Origin: Wurfbainia villosa
Lineage: Eukaryota; Streptophyta; Magnoliopsida; Zingiberales; Zingiberaceae
Reading direction: 5' to 3'
Length of the DNA: 64,000 bases
Assembly (NCBI GenBank): GCA_025175895.1
Contig: CM046000.1
Coordinates: forward strand, 71,536,720-71,600,719
Every line of letters begins with the position of its first letter. Position 1 is the stretch's first letter. Below, in pieces: positions 1 through 12,360 of this stretch. Position numbers and translations under genes: made by a program. The notes below the pieces were generated by a model that did not search any database, was not told the DNA's origin, and saw only the letters and a list, made by a program, of their open reading frames with translations.

Positions 1-146
1 ACACAAAAGTACAACGAGCAGACCTCCGAACCAGAAAATAGACAATGCGTGTAAGAATAGAGTAACATATGCATGAAACTAACATAAAATTTAACAAGAT
101 GTGAGCTCACATCACTCCTAAAACCCTATATGTTTTGCTCACATCA
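1..146 (-). repeat. AthK 3' LTR, partial (window edge)
   Basis: Matches 55514-55661 with scattered substitutions and a short indel. It ends in CACATCA, the same terminus as the right-hand LTR, followed at once by a pyrimidine run that is a polypurine tract on the - strand. The rest of this LTR lies left of the window. Confidence 0.8.
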
Positions 147-545
147 CTTCCCCTAGACTTAAATCTTTGCTTCTTCTCAAGAAAACCTCAGTGCCATAAA
201 ATTTTAAAATGATATTATTCCATAATTAGCATGCTAACTAAATTTATCAGGTGGTATTTGTAATCAAAGCAAAATAGATATGTTTTAAAAATTCACTAAG
301 ATAGCTCCTCGTGCTCGTGCTAGGCGAATCATTCTTAGGGGATGCCCGTTCCATGGTGAGTTAAGTCATCACCCCATAGCTTTCCTAAGGGTCCCGACTC
401 TTAGGCACTTACCTGCCCAAAGCGAAGGTCATTCCCTAGATCTAGCATAAAGTCTCAAAGGTGTGCTTGGTATTGAAAGAAATTGGGAGGTGTTTCCCCA
501 GTAACCTAACTCGGTCTCAAATGGGCACCTAACCATTTCCACGTC
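147..545 (-). other. AthK polypurine tract and 3' untranslated remnant
   Basis: Bases 147-158 read cttcccctagac, which on the - strand is a purine run next to the LTR start and is the expected plus-strand primer site. The remaining approximately 390 bases have no coding signal on either strand. They are taken as AthK 3' non-coding DNA because they lie between its LTR and CopJ. The junction with CopJ is near 545 and is not precisely defined. Confidence 0.5.
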
Positions 546-1270
546 ACATCTCATGTATACACAAGAGTCATCCAGACTTTTGAATAACTCCATAAGACTG
601 GATCACCTCATCAAAGCAGATGTCCAAAGACCTCGAAGCTTGTTTCAATCCATAAATGGACCGATTAAGCTTACATACAAGATGCTCTTTGCCCTTAGCA
701 ATGAATCCCTCTGGTTGCTTTATGTAGATGTTTTCCTCAAGACTTCCATTAAGGAAAGTTGTCTTGACATCCATTTGCCACACCTCATATTCCATATGAG
801 TTGCTATGCATAAGAGAATCCGGATAGACTTAAGCATGGCTACCGGTGAAAAGGTCTCCTCATAATCGATACCCTCTTTCTGAGTATACCCCTTTGCAAC
901 AAGCCTCTCTTTGAAGGTCTCAACCTTCCCATCTATTCCTCTCTTTCTCTTGTAGATCCACTTGCATCCAATGGTTTTTACACCATCGGGTGGTTCTACT
1001 AGCTCCCATACCTGATTTGAATCCATAGATTCAATCTCAGCATTCATTGTACTTTGCCAAGATACTGCATCTTTATCTTGGATTGCCTCGTCATATGTCC
1101 AGTGATCCGGTTCATGTTCGCCAGGGACCAAATCAGAAGATTCTCTAAAGAACATGAATCTGTCAGGCTGTCTCACAACCCTCCCACTATGACGATGTAT
1201 CACTTGTGTATCCTCTGTGTCACGCGGTGCAGTGACATATGGTATATCCTCTTGTACCGGTGGTACTAAA
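546..1270 (-). pseudogene. CopJ reverse transcriptase (Ty1-copia, truncated)
   Basis: Encoded the N-terminal half of a copia RT (RVT_2 family). The open stretch 568-1203 contains the family landmarks CKWIYKRK, RLVAKGYTQ, DYEETFSPVA, MDVKTTFLNG and YIKQPEGF, and SIYGLKQASR near its end. Near 570 a frameshift occurs; a short DDSCVY-like stretch continues in another frame, then homology stops near 545. The YVDD catalytic box and all of RNase H are missing, so no active enzyme can be made. The next gene upstream on this strand is the integrase at 1279-2196; both were one gag-pol frame originally. Confidence 0.85.
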
Positions 1271-2228
1271 GAAGTGACTTACCCTTTTAACTCCTCCAGA
1301 ACAATTTTACTCTTGGGCTTGTGGCTCATCACATAGTCTCCCTCTAGAAATCTGGCATTCGTGCTAACAATCACCCTCTGATCTCTAGGACTATAAAACA
1401 ATCTACCCTTCGTTCCCCTGGGATAGCCAACAAACAAGTGTACTTCTGTACGAGGTTCCAACTTATCAGCATCTGCCTTCAGTAGATGTGCTGGACTCCC
1501 CCATATCCGAATATGTCTTAGACTAGGCTTTCGCCCAGTCCACAACTCTGTGGGAGTAGAAGGCACTGATTTAGATGGAACCAAGTTCAGAATGTACACC
1601 GTCGTATCTAGAGCATATCCCCAGAACGAGTCAGGCAAGTCAGAATAACTCATCATCGATCTAACCATCTCCATAAGAGTCCTATTCCTTCGTTCTTCTA
1701 CACCGTTCTGCTGGGGTGTGCCAGGTGCAGTCAATTGAGATTGAATCCCAGCCTCTGATAAGTAATCCCTAAACTCTCCCAAGAGGTACTCACCACTACG
1801 ATAAGATTGTAGTGTCTTGATACTTTTACCTTGACATTTCTCCACATCAGCCTTGAATTCTTTGAGCTTGTCAAAGCATTCAGACTTGTGGTGCATCAGG
1901 TAAATGTATCCATATCTTGAGTAATCATCTATAAAAGAGATGAAATACTCAAAACCACCTCTAGCCTGGATAGACATAGGACCACACAAATCAAAATGAA
2001 CTAATTCTAACACATCTTTGACTCTATACCCCTTGGCCTTAAAAGGCCTCTTGGTCATCTTACCCTCCAAGCAAGATTCACAGGTTGGGAGATCCTCCAC
2101 CACTAATGAACCCAAAGGTCCATCAGCTATCAACCTTTGAATTCTGCTTAGGTTAATGTGACCAAGCCTAAGATGCCAAAGATATGTTTGGTTCATCTTT
2201 GAAGGTTCTTTTCTCTTATTGGAATTAG
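1271..2228 (-). pseudogene. CopJ integrase (GAG-pre-integrase plus rve core)
   Basis: The open stretch 1279-2196 (305 codons) begins with the pre-integrase zinc-binding motif (WHLRLGHIN, then CESCLEGK) and runs through the catalytic core: HFDLCGP, FIDDYSRYGYIY, TPQQNGVEERRNR. It continues to the copia C-terminal motif HLFVGYPRGTKG. Integrase inserts the cDNA into the genome using a D,D-35-E triad. The first Asp and the Glu are present, but the second is replaced: the usual SDxGGEY box reads SYRSGEY. Spacing from this Tyr to the Glu is exactly 35 residues, so the position assignment is firm. The core is nearly full length but should be inactive. Confidence 0.88.
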
Positions 2229-2640
2229 AAGATGAGTTATTAACTTAAATTTGCATCGTGCGAGGTTTTGGATCAAGTGTGTACAAATTTCCTATGAATG
2301 CACCCGAACAGATAATCTCCCTATTCCTTCTTATAACAACTATGTCATTAAAAGAAATAGAATATCCATCCATAAACAATTTAGAAATAGAAATTAAATT
2401 CTTTCTAAATAATGGTACAAAAAGACAATTCTTAAGAACCAAAAGTTTATTGTTCTCAAAAGATAAATGAACATCTCCCACTGCAACATCCACCACCTTC
2501 GTGGCATCGTCCAAGTACACGGCAATCTCCCCCTCAGCCAGTCGTCTGGTTTCCTGGAACCCCTGCAAAGTATTGCAGACATGATCAGTGGCTCCCGTAT
2601 CTACACACCAGGTGCCGGTAGATAACACCGCTAATCATGT
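2229..2640 (-). pseudogene. CopJ aspartic protease region
   Basis: The stretch 2245-2628 has the copia protease active-site context WCVDTGATDHVCN, in which DTGA is the catalytic Asp motif, followed by the LFVPLFRKNLISISKL segment that leads into the pre-integrase region. The enzyme would cut the Gag-Pol polyprotein in the particle. It follows the gag remnant and precedes integrase, as in Ty1-copia. The active-site motif is intact, but the reading frame is broken on both sides. Confidence 0.8.
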
Positions 2641-2960
2641 TTCAAAGACTAGTCCAAAAGATATACCTTTGTTCTGCTTTGGATTGGGATAATCCTTCTT
2701 CTAATGTCCATCCTGCTTATAAGTGAAGTACTTGACTTTCGGCTTTTTCACTCCTCCCTGAGATCCTCCCACCACCTTTGCTCTACCTCGTTTCTCCTTC
2801 TTCTTGCCTTTCGGCTTAGAAGTAGAAACCTTTTTGAGCAACCATGGCTTGAGGACACTCTTCAAAGAGTGCATACTTGTACTCCTTAGCAGATAAGACA
2901 ATATCTAGATTCTTTTCCAATCAACATTATTTGGGTATAATAAGTTTATTTCCTTTAGTA
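2641..2960 (-). pseudogene. CopJ gag C-terminus with ruined zinc knuckle
   Basis: The stretch 2701-2901 is Lys/Arg-rich (KPKGKKKEKRGRAK) and ends in a segment that aligns with a CCHC zinc knuckle. All three cysteines read as tyrosine (YFTY, then KKDYP), the His survives, and a stop follows it. Three Cys-to-Tyr changes are G-to-A transitions on the coding strand, the mark expected of deaminated methylcytosine on the template strand. The capsid part of gag upstream is not recognisable. Confidence 0.65.
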
Positions 2961-4030
2961 TCATAGTTAGTGGACTGAAAGTCATTTATGAAAATCCTAA
3001 GAATCACATAGATCATTACTGTAGATTTCAAAAAATTATTGATTCCTCAAACAATAAAATTTCAAAATCAACCAACACCTCAAAACACCGAGAATATCGT
3101 ATGCCACGATAGTGTGGACGTATACGAATTCTACATTTGTAAGAGGAGGTTTTATCCATTAATTTTACTATCTTGTCAACCTAACTTTTTGACAAGTAAA
3201 ATTAATAGTTGGTTTCTCTTCGGCCCTACAAATAAAAGCAGTGACTCCGATGGGGAGGATACTTATATTTGTATCTAAGTGTTCACCATTAATTGCTACC
3301 AAGGTAATTATCTCGGGTTATGTGTCTTACGATGGGCAAGTACACACGCTCCTTAATAATTTCCTATAACAATATTCGACCTTGTGATCCGCAAACAAAC
3401 TCATCCGATGGGGAGGAAGGCACTCAGAGCCGACGCGCAAGTTTGTTTGCATCACATGTCAAATCGTAATGGAGGCTGTGGGAATTTATAAAAATATCCC
3501 TCTCCCACTTAGTAATTTGAAAATGAGGAATTTTCCTAGCCTACGACATGCATATCAAACAAAAAGCAAAAAATATGAAAAATAAATTATTTTCCAACTA
3601 TTATAGCTTTTGTCTTCAATATGACTCCCGTCGCATCGCCATCTCGTCCGCTCCTCCTACGCCATGTACGAGTCATCCGGAGATCCGAGCCGAGACTAAA
3701 AACTATTTTAATTTACATCCATCGATCCTATACTCCACGAGGGAGTGTTCATGAAATCTATATCGAAAGGTAACTAAAATAAAGAGTGGCTAAACAATGT
3801 CATATCTAATTTACCAAAATTAAATACTAGCCTCGTCAACCCCGAGGATTCAACAAAATAAATATTTACACACATACAATCACATACACACATATGCCCA
3901 TAATAGTCGGATCTTATGCCTGCAACCAAAGAGTTAAACTACGGATATCCTACTATTATTAGGCACATATAATATATGAAAAAGTGCATAAAAATTAACC
4001 GAATCCTAAACACACAAAATCGGAAACCTT
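2961..4030 (-). other. CopJ degraded gag and 5' leader
   Basis: There are no ORFs of note. By position it should hold the N-terminal half of gag and the leader next to the primer-binding site. The phrase tccgatggggagga occurs twice (about 3248 and 3405), so part of it may be an internal duplication. I see no separate gene or promoter. Confidence 0.4.
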
Positions 4031-4043
4031 GGCTCTGATACCA
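4031..4043 (-). promoter_or_regulatory. CopJ primer-binding site (tRNA-Met)
   Basis: The - strand reads TGGTATCAGAGCC, complementary to the 3' end of plant initiator tRNA-Met, the usual minus-strand primer of plant copia and chromovirus elements. It lies two bases from the LTR end at 4046. Confidence 0.85.
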
Positions 4044-4162
4044 ATTGAAGTGTTTTTCTTATCGAGTCCGTGAGGGGAAACTTCGCTTCCCACTTCACCT
4101 CGGTAGCTTGTCCATGGCGATCCCTTCGATGTCCTCGGATTAAAAAAATTTAATCCTAGACA

Positions 4163-4167
4163 AAAGG
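4163..4167. repeat. GypF target-site duplication, left copy
   Basis: AAAGG here and AAAGG at 16146-16150 flank GypF exactly, showing integrase-mediated insertion and fixing both LTR ends. Confidence 0.9.
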
Positions 4168-7100
4168 TGTAAAATACCATAGAAAACAAAAAAAATATAC
4201 TTGGTAATTAGGAAAAGACCCTATGGATTTTTGAGGAATTTTAGAAATTTTCCTGGACTTAAATGGAAATTTCTATAGTTGTTGTGGGGAAAGATTTAAT
4301 AGGCTTTGGGAAAGCCTGTTTGGGTTATCTGCTTATGAGGGATTAATAGGGCTTAATTGATTTAAGTTTAAATATAAAAACCCTAAGCTTAAAACCCTAA
4401 GTTGAATGGATTGATAGTACTGATTTAATCCCGATCTCAACCCGATTGTTTTCCCAAATCCAACCCGTTTGCTTTTAATGTTGATCTGTTTAGCCGACTC
4501 CTTGTCTATTTCCCAAATCGTCATTTCCTCGCACGAGCAGTTTCCCAAATCGTCGTTCTTCGCGACTTCTGCTATTTCTCCACTGCGACCGAAACTCTTC
4601 CCCTCCTCACTGTTTCCTCGGGAGTTCTCCCTCTCGAGAGCCCTTCCCCATCGTGAGACCTTCCCTTCCTCTCGTTCTGGATGACCTCCACAAATCGAGA
4701 AGCTTGGATCGGCGGTCTTTCCGTGATCGTCGCCGAGCAAGTGGTATGGAGCGATCTGTTCCGCCACCGAGCTCGTTGCAGGCCGAAGAAGGGTGCATAG
4801 CGGGAGCTGTCGGCGAAAGTCGATCTGGGGGCATGGGTCAACGGCGACGGCGCTGTGCTTGGGTAGCGACGACGACGATTCACTGCCGGTGGTTGCAGGA
4901 GCTACGGCAGTAGGGGCGTAGGCGTTATTTTCGCCGGTGAGCAGAGTCATCAGTAGGAGGCTTGGACCGACGACAGCATCACTTGCGCTCGATTTCACGC
5001 TGTCGAAGGTGGGCTTGGACCTATCGATTTAAGCGTGGGTGATCACGGTGAGCATGTACTGTTGTTGGGATTTTCTTTGGTCAAGCGAGGTTCAACTTCG
5101 GGTAAGCACGATTGATTTCCTATTTGTGCTATGAATTCCATTCGGTTGAATGGCTGTGATGTGCTGTGGCTATTTCTCCTTCTGAATTGATCGATCTATT
5201 TTGGGCAGTGGGTTTTTCCGACGGATTGGACAATTAGGGAGGAAAGCTGCCGAGGGGAGGTTTCAATCGCTGGTGTGGATTTGTTGAGTTCAAAGGGGGC
5301 GGTGGAAGGCTGGATCGAAGCCATGAAGTCACATTGAGGTGAGTTTTGTGTGGATCTGTGATGTTTGCAGTAGATTACTTAGTTACAGTTGTTCGCAGGT
5401 TGTGTCGATGAATAGTATGAGGTATAGAGGAATTGGAGGTGTTCTGTGGTTGTGTTACTATGTTTAGCATGGATTTGGACTATGGATGTGATGCTAGATT
5501 ATAGTTAGTTATTATTGGTTTGTTGATTAATAACTAATGGAAGTATGCTGTTAGTTGGATGATGAATTATGTATAGTTGTGAATTGCGTTGTAATGGCAG
5601 TGAGATAAAGTGGTGCCATAAGGGACGTGTAGTTTATTCGTTGCAAAGACTTTGAGGTTCCGTGGTTAGCTGATACGTTAACTAGGGGATAGGGGGATGT
5701 CTGGTGGTGATTTGCATATTTTGATTGTTGATGTGGTGTTATGAAGAGTTTGGTTGGGTGTATCGATCGAGGAGGAATGTAGATATGAGGTTACGAGAGA
5801 TGTGTACTCGAGTTCCTAACTCATAGACGAGGAAAGGATGTGAACATAGGAACGACGTGGTAATTAAGTTGTGTATTTAACGTATACTTGCACTTAATCA
5901 TAATGTTTGATACGTGCAGGACATGGATACGAGGCAGGCTCGCGGACGCAAAGACAATCAGCACGAGCTACGTATCAGGTAGGTAATTTTCCTACTGGTC
6001 GGGTAGATGTAATGATTTCCAAATTTAGACATAGATATGAACATGTTAGGTGTTCATATTACCTTGACCATGCTCTGTTTATCGTATGCTTGAACTTATC
6101 GTTGATATATATATATGTGTGCTCGATTATTGATAACACATATTCCCTAGCATGATCTAGAAGTTACAGATGTGATGTAAGTAGGTCTAACTGTTTAGTA
6201 GGGTGTAGATGTTAGAGTACGGAGGATGACCTAAATTGTAAATTTGGCAAAAAGGTCCTCTGGGGTTAAGTATGACCCTAGATGTAGGACTTATTCCATA
6301 CCTGTATGTTGCACATTTATTCACCAACCACGGGTTGTGTGAATGGTCTTGTGAGTCATGGACAGTGTGTCGCTATGGACCGATGGTCCTAGCTTGTCAT
6401 GATTAGATGAGTGACTCTCTACAGGGTAGAGAGTGTACTGATCAATTGGGTGTGACTCTTTGTTGAACAGAGAGTCTAGGGTAGATGTTACGTATGTGAG
6501 GGCGAGTACCCTCATGTCATTGCATGTATACTGATGACATCGTCTCCCCTTGGGGTTGAGAGAGAGTCGTCAGTCATCCTGCCTCCTAGGTTACTTCCAG
6601 AGGAGTAACTGGTGTGAGGGCATAGCATTTGTTGTGCCGCATTCTACCATTATTGACGATGGTAGTTGGAGTTGCGTGCAGTTGTCCTGGGTGCATGGTA
6701 CTCGACCACTCATCAGTAGTGTTAGTCGGAGTGACCAGCAGCAGGGACCCCCGTTGCGTAGTGAGCTACTTACGCTCATATGCTACTTGATCATACTACC
6801 CAACTCGGTCACTCGAGAGTGGTGGCGGCTGGAGTCGGGATAGTTGTCATGTCGTGCCACCTAGGCCACACTGGGGTCGTGGTAGCGAGAAGGGGTGAGC
6901 AGGCATGACCATGCATGCTGCATTGCCGTATCATACGGTGTTTTGCATATGATTATATATATATACATACCTGCTTGTATATATATATATATATGGATGA
7001 TGATGATTAGTATACATACAGATACAGTCTATATGTATACACACTTTGATGATGCATTTGTATGTACTATGCCTATTGCATTTGTTTGTACATATTCATA

Positions 7101-7893
7101 CATGCTATTGCATATTCCTGTATGGTAGTAGGTTGATATTTGTATACCTATCGGATATTCACAGTGATACCCTTGACTCAGGTTAGGATATTGTGTTAGT
7201 ACTATACTGTTATACCCTATGATGTGATTATATGCAGTTGGATCGGGATAGAGTAGCCGTATTGCTGTATGTCAGCATCATTGATGTTCAGTTTATTTAG
7301 TATATGCATGCATATCTATAGTTATGCTGATGTATACTTGTTGTACGAGTAGATTAAACTATTGAATGACATGTAATATTGATACATATATTTACATGTT
7401 CTCTCTGATTACCTGCTGAGTTTTACTCACCACCTCCGACCCTGGGTTTTTCTGTCGCCCAGGTAATAGGTAGACGACTTCGTGATGACTTGGAGCTGCG
7501 CCGACCGATCCATCCCATCTCCGTTTTCCGAGTCTCCCGAGGAGTTCATTTTCTTATGGCTTGGACTTGTTTATTGTGTTTTGGATTTTGGTCCTATGTC
7601 ATGGACCTTAGTTTATATTTGGACTTCGTCTTTATGTTGTGGACGTTATTCTGGTGCTGATGTTTTGTACGGTTTTAGTGATTGTGGTCTTGTCAGGTGG
7701 AGTATACCTGTATATTATGTTTTTGTTATGTATGTTGTGGGTATGCGCTCTTTATTTCCGCTGCTATTGTTTGTTATATATATATTGTTGTTGTTGTGGG
7801 CCTACGGGCCTTGTATTAACCCGAAATGTTGCCACGTACAGGGGAGATGCTGTCCGTTTGATTTTCGGCTCGGCATGCTCTCGGGGCGTGACA
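4168..7893 (+). repeat. GypF 5' LTR
   Basis: About 3.7 kb, homologous throughout to 12361-16145 and more distantly to the GypE LTRs (for example the gtggatacgaggcagg-like segment and the gatccatcccatct segment near the end). It contains short TA runs near 6099 and 6955. ORFs inside it, such as 4333-4998 on the - strand and 7482-7997 on the + strand, recur only because the LTR is duplicated. I see no domain in them and do not call genes. Confidence 0.9.
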
Positions 7894-7900
7894 ACTTTAT

Positions 7901-7912
7901 TGGTATCAGAGC
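7901..7912 (+). promoter_or_regulatory. GypF primer-binding site (tRNA-Met)
   Basis: TGGTATCAGAGC, seven bases after the LTR end; same site and spacing as in GypE. Confidence 0.85.
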
Positions 7913-9900
7913 CCAAGGTTCTGCGATGCCATACAATATTGTTTTTGAGTCGAGTCTTGGATTCTCGGGAGTCGATTTATTCGGTTTTGATTTTTGAGAT
8001 GAGATGGACAGCGGCCTGAGCTCCAAGCAGCACGAGGTAAGAATTCCTGAAAAACTTATGGTTTAGTAGATATTTATCTAAACTTTATCAGTAGGTGTAT
8101 ACAATAGAGTTATGACACCTGTATAGACTTGTAGTAGGGGTCGTCCATCGAGGCCATCAACCGGAGTGACCTTTAGGGTTTATACTTCCGGTTATGTTGG
8201 CTATGCATTTAGATGCTTATACCAAGGAATAACCTGTAGTGAGTTGGTTATTATTCGTAGTCATGGTATGAGTTGACCCCGGAAATGACCTGTTGAGTCT
8301 ATGAGTCTTGAACCTATGTCGAGGAGGTGATTTACCTCTGAGAGCCGACTGATACCGAGTCAGAAAATAGGGGTCAAGTCGTCACATTTATTATGGAAAT
8401 CAGAGACTACAGTCTTAGAGATTTCCACTAACTGTGCTAGTCGGATCATTACCTGTGGGTAATGAACAGACTTGTAGACTATTATTGATGCAGATAGCGG
8501 AAGGCTAGGTTATGAAGTTTCATAGGGATTTTATCCCTGAGTTGTACGTACTGAGTTGTATAACTTTGAGAGTACTTTTAAGTACTTAACTCATGTTATA
8601 CCGAGAAAGTAGAGTTATTTGCATACCATTATCGGGGTCAAGCCGGTATTTGGTGATAAATGCAGAAAATGACCTTCGGGAAATAAAACATCACTTGACA
8701 CTGGTTTAGTGATGTTGAAAGAGAATATTTTCCTGTGTCCCTTTTGTGACACATTGTAAGGAATTCTTGAGCTTCCAGAAAGGGCGCTCGGTTAGTAACA
8801 GTGTACGGTGCAGAGTCGTGAGACTTGCGGAGGTTACGGGCACATAAAAGCTCAAGAAGATGAATGGATAATTTAAGCCACCCAGAGATTGGCTTATTGT
8901 GGGATTAGGATGTCGGGATCTTCTACCAGATCCTACCGGAAGATGTTGGATTGAGACAGGAGTTTAGAAATGACTCCGTACAAGAGTTTAAGAGTTGGAG
9001 ACCGGTAAGCAACTATTACAGGTCAACTGATTAGAGTCAGAAGTCTCCGACTATTGGATAGAAGGAGCAAGATCGGAGTTATAGGCTTTGAGCTATTTTC
9101 TGATTATAGAAGACCAATCGCAGATCATCGGAAGGTTCTTGTGGATATCAGCAAAATCAGAACAAAGACTCCGAAGGGATTATGTGCGTGCAGTGCAGAT
9201 CACGAAGACACGTGAAGCCAGAATATCTGTTGGAGCAGTTTAGCTGTTGCTATTGTGAGCAACCAGTACAGTGGAGGAGTTATACTTTGAAGACTCAGTT
9301 GAAGACTATCCGGGAGATTCCGGGAAGGTGATGCATCGTCTCGACAGCAGAGATCAGCACAGAAGATTTGGGTTATCTCAACAACAACAACCTACTACCT
9401 CAGGCATGGTTGGAGTTCCTTGATACTCCCCTTCAGCAGAGATCAGCACAGAAGCAGCATCAGCAGAAGACATTATAGAAGACTCAGCAGACAACAACAA
9501 GTAGTTATCCCTAGATGTGATTTGATTAGTATAGAGGAGAGAGTATACGACGATGGTCGTATTTATTCAGTATTCTATAGTTGTAGCTCGTAGGATTAAG
9601 GGATGGATTATATGATCTAGGAAAAATCCTTGGATCATTCATCGCAGAAATGCGACCGTTTTGTCGCGTGATCGCTGATCTGATCTTATTCTCTTCGGAG
9701 AAAGGCCGAGACCTGCGTGGAGCCTTTGGGATCGGATCGACAGATATATCATCGTTCAGGGTATTACTCTAGTTTTACCCTCTGGGATAATATGTTGAGA
9801 GATGCTTGTGGTTATAGGTATCTGTATCTAGAACATTCTCAGTTGGATTAGAAGGGTCCTTTACATCGACTTGTGGGTCGATGGTATCTCTACCGTCAGG
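7913..9900 (+). pseudogene. GypF gag remnant
   Basis: By position and spotty similarity to GypE 38759-39840 this is the former Gag region. The clearest piece is near 9236-9300, where a CCYCEQP-like string corresponds to the zinc knuckle of GypE. Frames are broken throughout and no ORF is usable. I cannot align the capsid part by eye. Confidence 0.5.
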
Positions 9901-10860
9901 TGAGAAGTGGACCAACAATTAAGAAGTCAAGGGAGACCCTTGGACTTTGATAGACATACTTTTACTGTGGACATATCCTTACGGATGGTCAAATTGTTGG
10001 AAGTATGATTATGTCTCTCAGATGTGTGTATAATTCGAGAGCATACGGATATAGTTACAGATGAACTCCTAGCCTTGCTGTTGCTTAGGCAAGTGGAGTA
10101 GACGATCGAAATGATTGCAAAAAATAGTCCGGTATCGAAGATCACATAACGAGTGATATTTTTGTTGGTATCAGTGTTACTAAATACGACGGAAATTGGA
10201 AGAACGTAAGTTGTGATTATAGGAGATGTTGGAAGAAGATATTTATCTATCCCAATATTTCTCCTTGTGAAGATCCAGAATTCTTTGTCGAAAGAGAGAT
10301 GGACATTTGAGATTATGCATCGATTGTCGATGATGGAATGCGATGATTGTTGAAAGTAAATATCCTACGTTGAGGATAAATGAGCTGTTTAGATTAGTAA
10401 AGGACACCTGTGTATACTCTAAGGTTAGTTTATGACTAGAGGATTGATATTGTAGTGACATGGTGTCATACAATTATCAAGGTCGTTGTGATGATTAATA
10501 TATATCATCAGCGTAGAGTAAAGGGGATGCAGGTGTGTGGAGACGATAATTTCATACTTGGTATGAATTGTATGGACTTTGATTTAAGTGGTTAGACTAA
10601 TTAACGAATTAGTCATCTATGAATTTGAGAATTGTGTATACTGAACACGATTGGATCAGTTTATGGTTGTTGGAGTTGCGTAACTGGGCCACTGTTGATT
10701 GTGGTAGATGGAGTTGCGCACTCAACCACCGTAGATGGTGGTTTGCCTTGTATGGTTTGGTTAGTACTGTAGATGTGGATAGAATGCTTGGCATTACTAT
10801 ACCACGGATTTGTATGACAAAGGTGACGATGGAAATCATTTAGTCAGAAGCTGGTGAAAC
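9901..10860 (+). pseudogene. GypF protease and RT remnants
   Basis: Segments near 9940-9990 and 10065-10095 match the GypE protease-to-RT linker (ccttggactttgatagac; ttgcttaggcaagtggag), and 10393-10440 matches the RT segment that reads KDTCVYSK in GypE. The catalytic RT box is not recognisable. Compared with GypE, much of RT and RNase H has been deleted. No product is possible. Confidence 0.55.
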
Positions 10861-11379
10861 CAGTTACAAGACCTTGACGGCGGTTAACTTTTACACAAGT
10901 ATTAGTTAATCCTTCCGGAGTGGATAAAAGGATGATGTACGCAGATGCGTCGTTTCAGGGATCGGAACGATTCCGATGCAGTTGAATGAGACATATCCTA
11001 TGCCTACGACAGTTAAGAAACTACGAAATAGTCTGTCATATACATGACGTGACTTTAGTAGTTATTATCTCAAAGTGGAGAGGTGAGGTTTGAACCTTAA
11101 ACCTCTTGGTGAGAGTTAACTCTTACCATGCATGTGATGACCAAGTGCTCAGCAGTAGCTTACTGAATGGTTGCTGGAGTGCTCATTGAATTTAACAAGC
11201 TACTGGGTAGCTACAGTGGAGTTGCTGGAGCGCGAACAGTTGCAACAATTGCAACGAGTGAGATTCGTCGCTATAGTCGCCCATGCACTTACAGAGTGTG
11301 TGGTGAAGTGTATTTTGGATGGTTGATGGATTCCTCTTTTGAGAAAATAATTCCTGTCTCTGATAAGGATGGTGGGTTT

Positions 11380-11820
11380 CCGGAGTTACCGTGTTTAATG
11401 AAGAGTTGCTACAGAAAGCACATCATTCGAGATGGGCTATATACCATGGTGGTACTCAGATGTACCGAGAGTTGAAACATTTATACTGGTAGAATGGTAT
11501 GAAGAGAGATACCGCAGACTTTGTTGCTGGATATATACTATACCAGCAGGTGAAGGTTGTACATCAGAAACCCGCTAGATTGCTCCAGGAAATTCCAATT
11601 TTGGAATGGAAGTGAAAGCATATCACTATTGATTGCGTTACGGGATTGCCTAGGACCCGTAAAGGACATGATGCGATTTGGGTGTGTGTGGATCGACTCA
11701 CCAAATCAGCTCATTTCCTTTCTATTCGTGGGTCGTACTTGTTGGATCATTCGGTAGAGTTGTATTACCGAAAGATTACCAGATTGCGTTGGGTACTTAA
11801 GTACCAAATCGGATAGAGAT
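11380..11820 (+). pseudogene. GypF integrase remnant
   Basis: Translation in mixed frames gives recognisable chromovirus integrase landmarks: MYRELKHLYW followed by a stop, NGMKRDTADFV, VTGLPRTRKGHDAIWV and DRLTKSAHFL. These correspond to GypE 42280-42600. The CxxC of the zinc-binding head has lost a cysteine (reads YILYQQVK), and the central catalytic region is replaced by unrelated frames. Inactive. Confidence 0.75.
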
Positions 11821-11959
11821 TCGCGATTTACCTCGCGATTTTGATAGAGTCTGCACCAGACTATGGGCACAGAGCTTCGGCTTAGTGCAACATTTCATCC
11901 GCAGACAGATGAACGGTCTAAGTGTATCATTTAGACATTGGAGGATCTATTCAGATCTT

Positions 11960-12267
11960 GTGTCGTGGATTATGGAGGTGTAGCTTATCGGTTAGCTTTA
12001 CCTTCGACATTTGCAGGTGCTCACAATGTATTTCCTATTTTATACTGAGGAAATACATGTCACATGTTGATCATGCTCTGAAAGAGGTTCCGATTCTACC
12101 TCAGTCTAATGCAACTTACGAGGTGATTCCAGGGTGGAGCCTAAGTCGGAGTGGGACGAAAAGCATCCGACTCGTAAAGGTTGGATGACAGCATCATACT
12201 GATGAGGAGGCTATGTGGGAGCTGGAAGATACTATCTGAGCTCGATGGTCTCATCTGTTCACTTGAG
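11960..12267 (+). pseudogene. GypF chromodomain remnant
   Basis: The 3' end of pol carries pieces of the chromodomain tail: GGVAYRL near 11969, and near 12178-12240 a KVG-stop-QHHTDEEAMWELEDTI string, closely matching GypE. In chromoviruses this tail directs insertion to particular chromatin. Here several stops and frameshifts separate the pieces. Confidence 0.75.
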
Positions 12268-12348
12268 GAATGTATGTTGCCCTTTCGGAAAACTTGTTTG
12301 AAGTAATTTTTGCATGTTAGTACGAAATTTGGGGACCAAATTTTTATA

Positions 12349-12360
12349 AGTGGGGGAGAA
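12349..12360 (+). promoter_or_regulatory. GypF polypurine tract
   Basis: The purine run aagtgggggagaa abuts the 3' LTR; an identical tract precedes the GypE 3' LTR at 43603-43615. Confidence 0.85.

Noticed and set aside
4333..4998. 221-codon ORF on the - strand (and related ORFs at 12526-13029, 35332-35739, 43756-44160)
   Set aside because: It lies wholly inside gypsy LTRs; LTR copies carry altered versions with different lengths and frames, and no domain is recognisable. GC-rich LTR sequence explains the openness.
7482..7997. 171-codon ORF on the + strand, similar to one at 15734-16204
   Set aside because: The similarity is just LTR duplication. The protein is Trp/Tyr/Leu-rich low-complexity text and GypE LTRs do not keep the frame.
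10609..11475. Possible host gene in the GypF interior (several ORFs of 70-102 codons)
   Set aside because: The region aligns in pieces with GypE pol and the ORFs do not match any family; they are chance openings in decayed pol.
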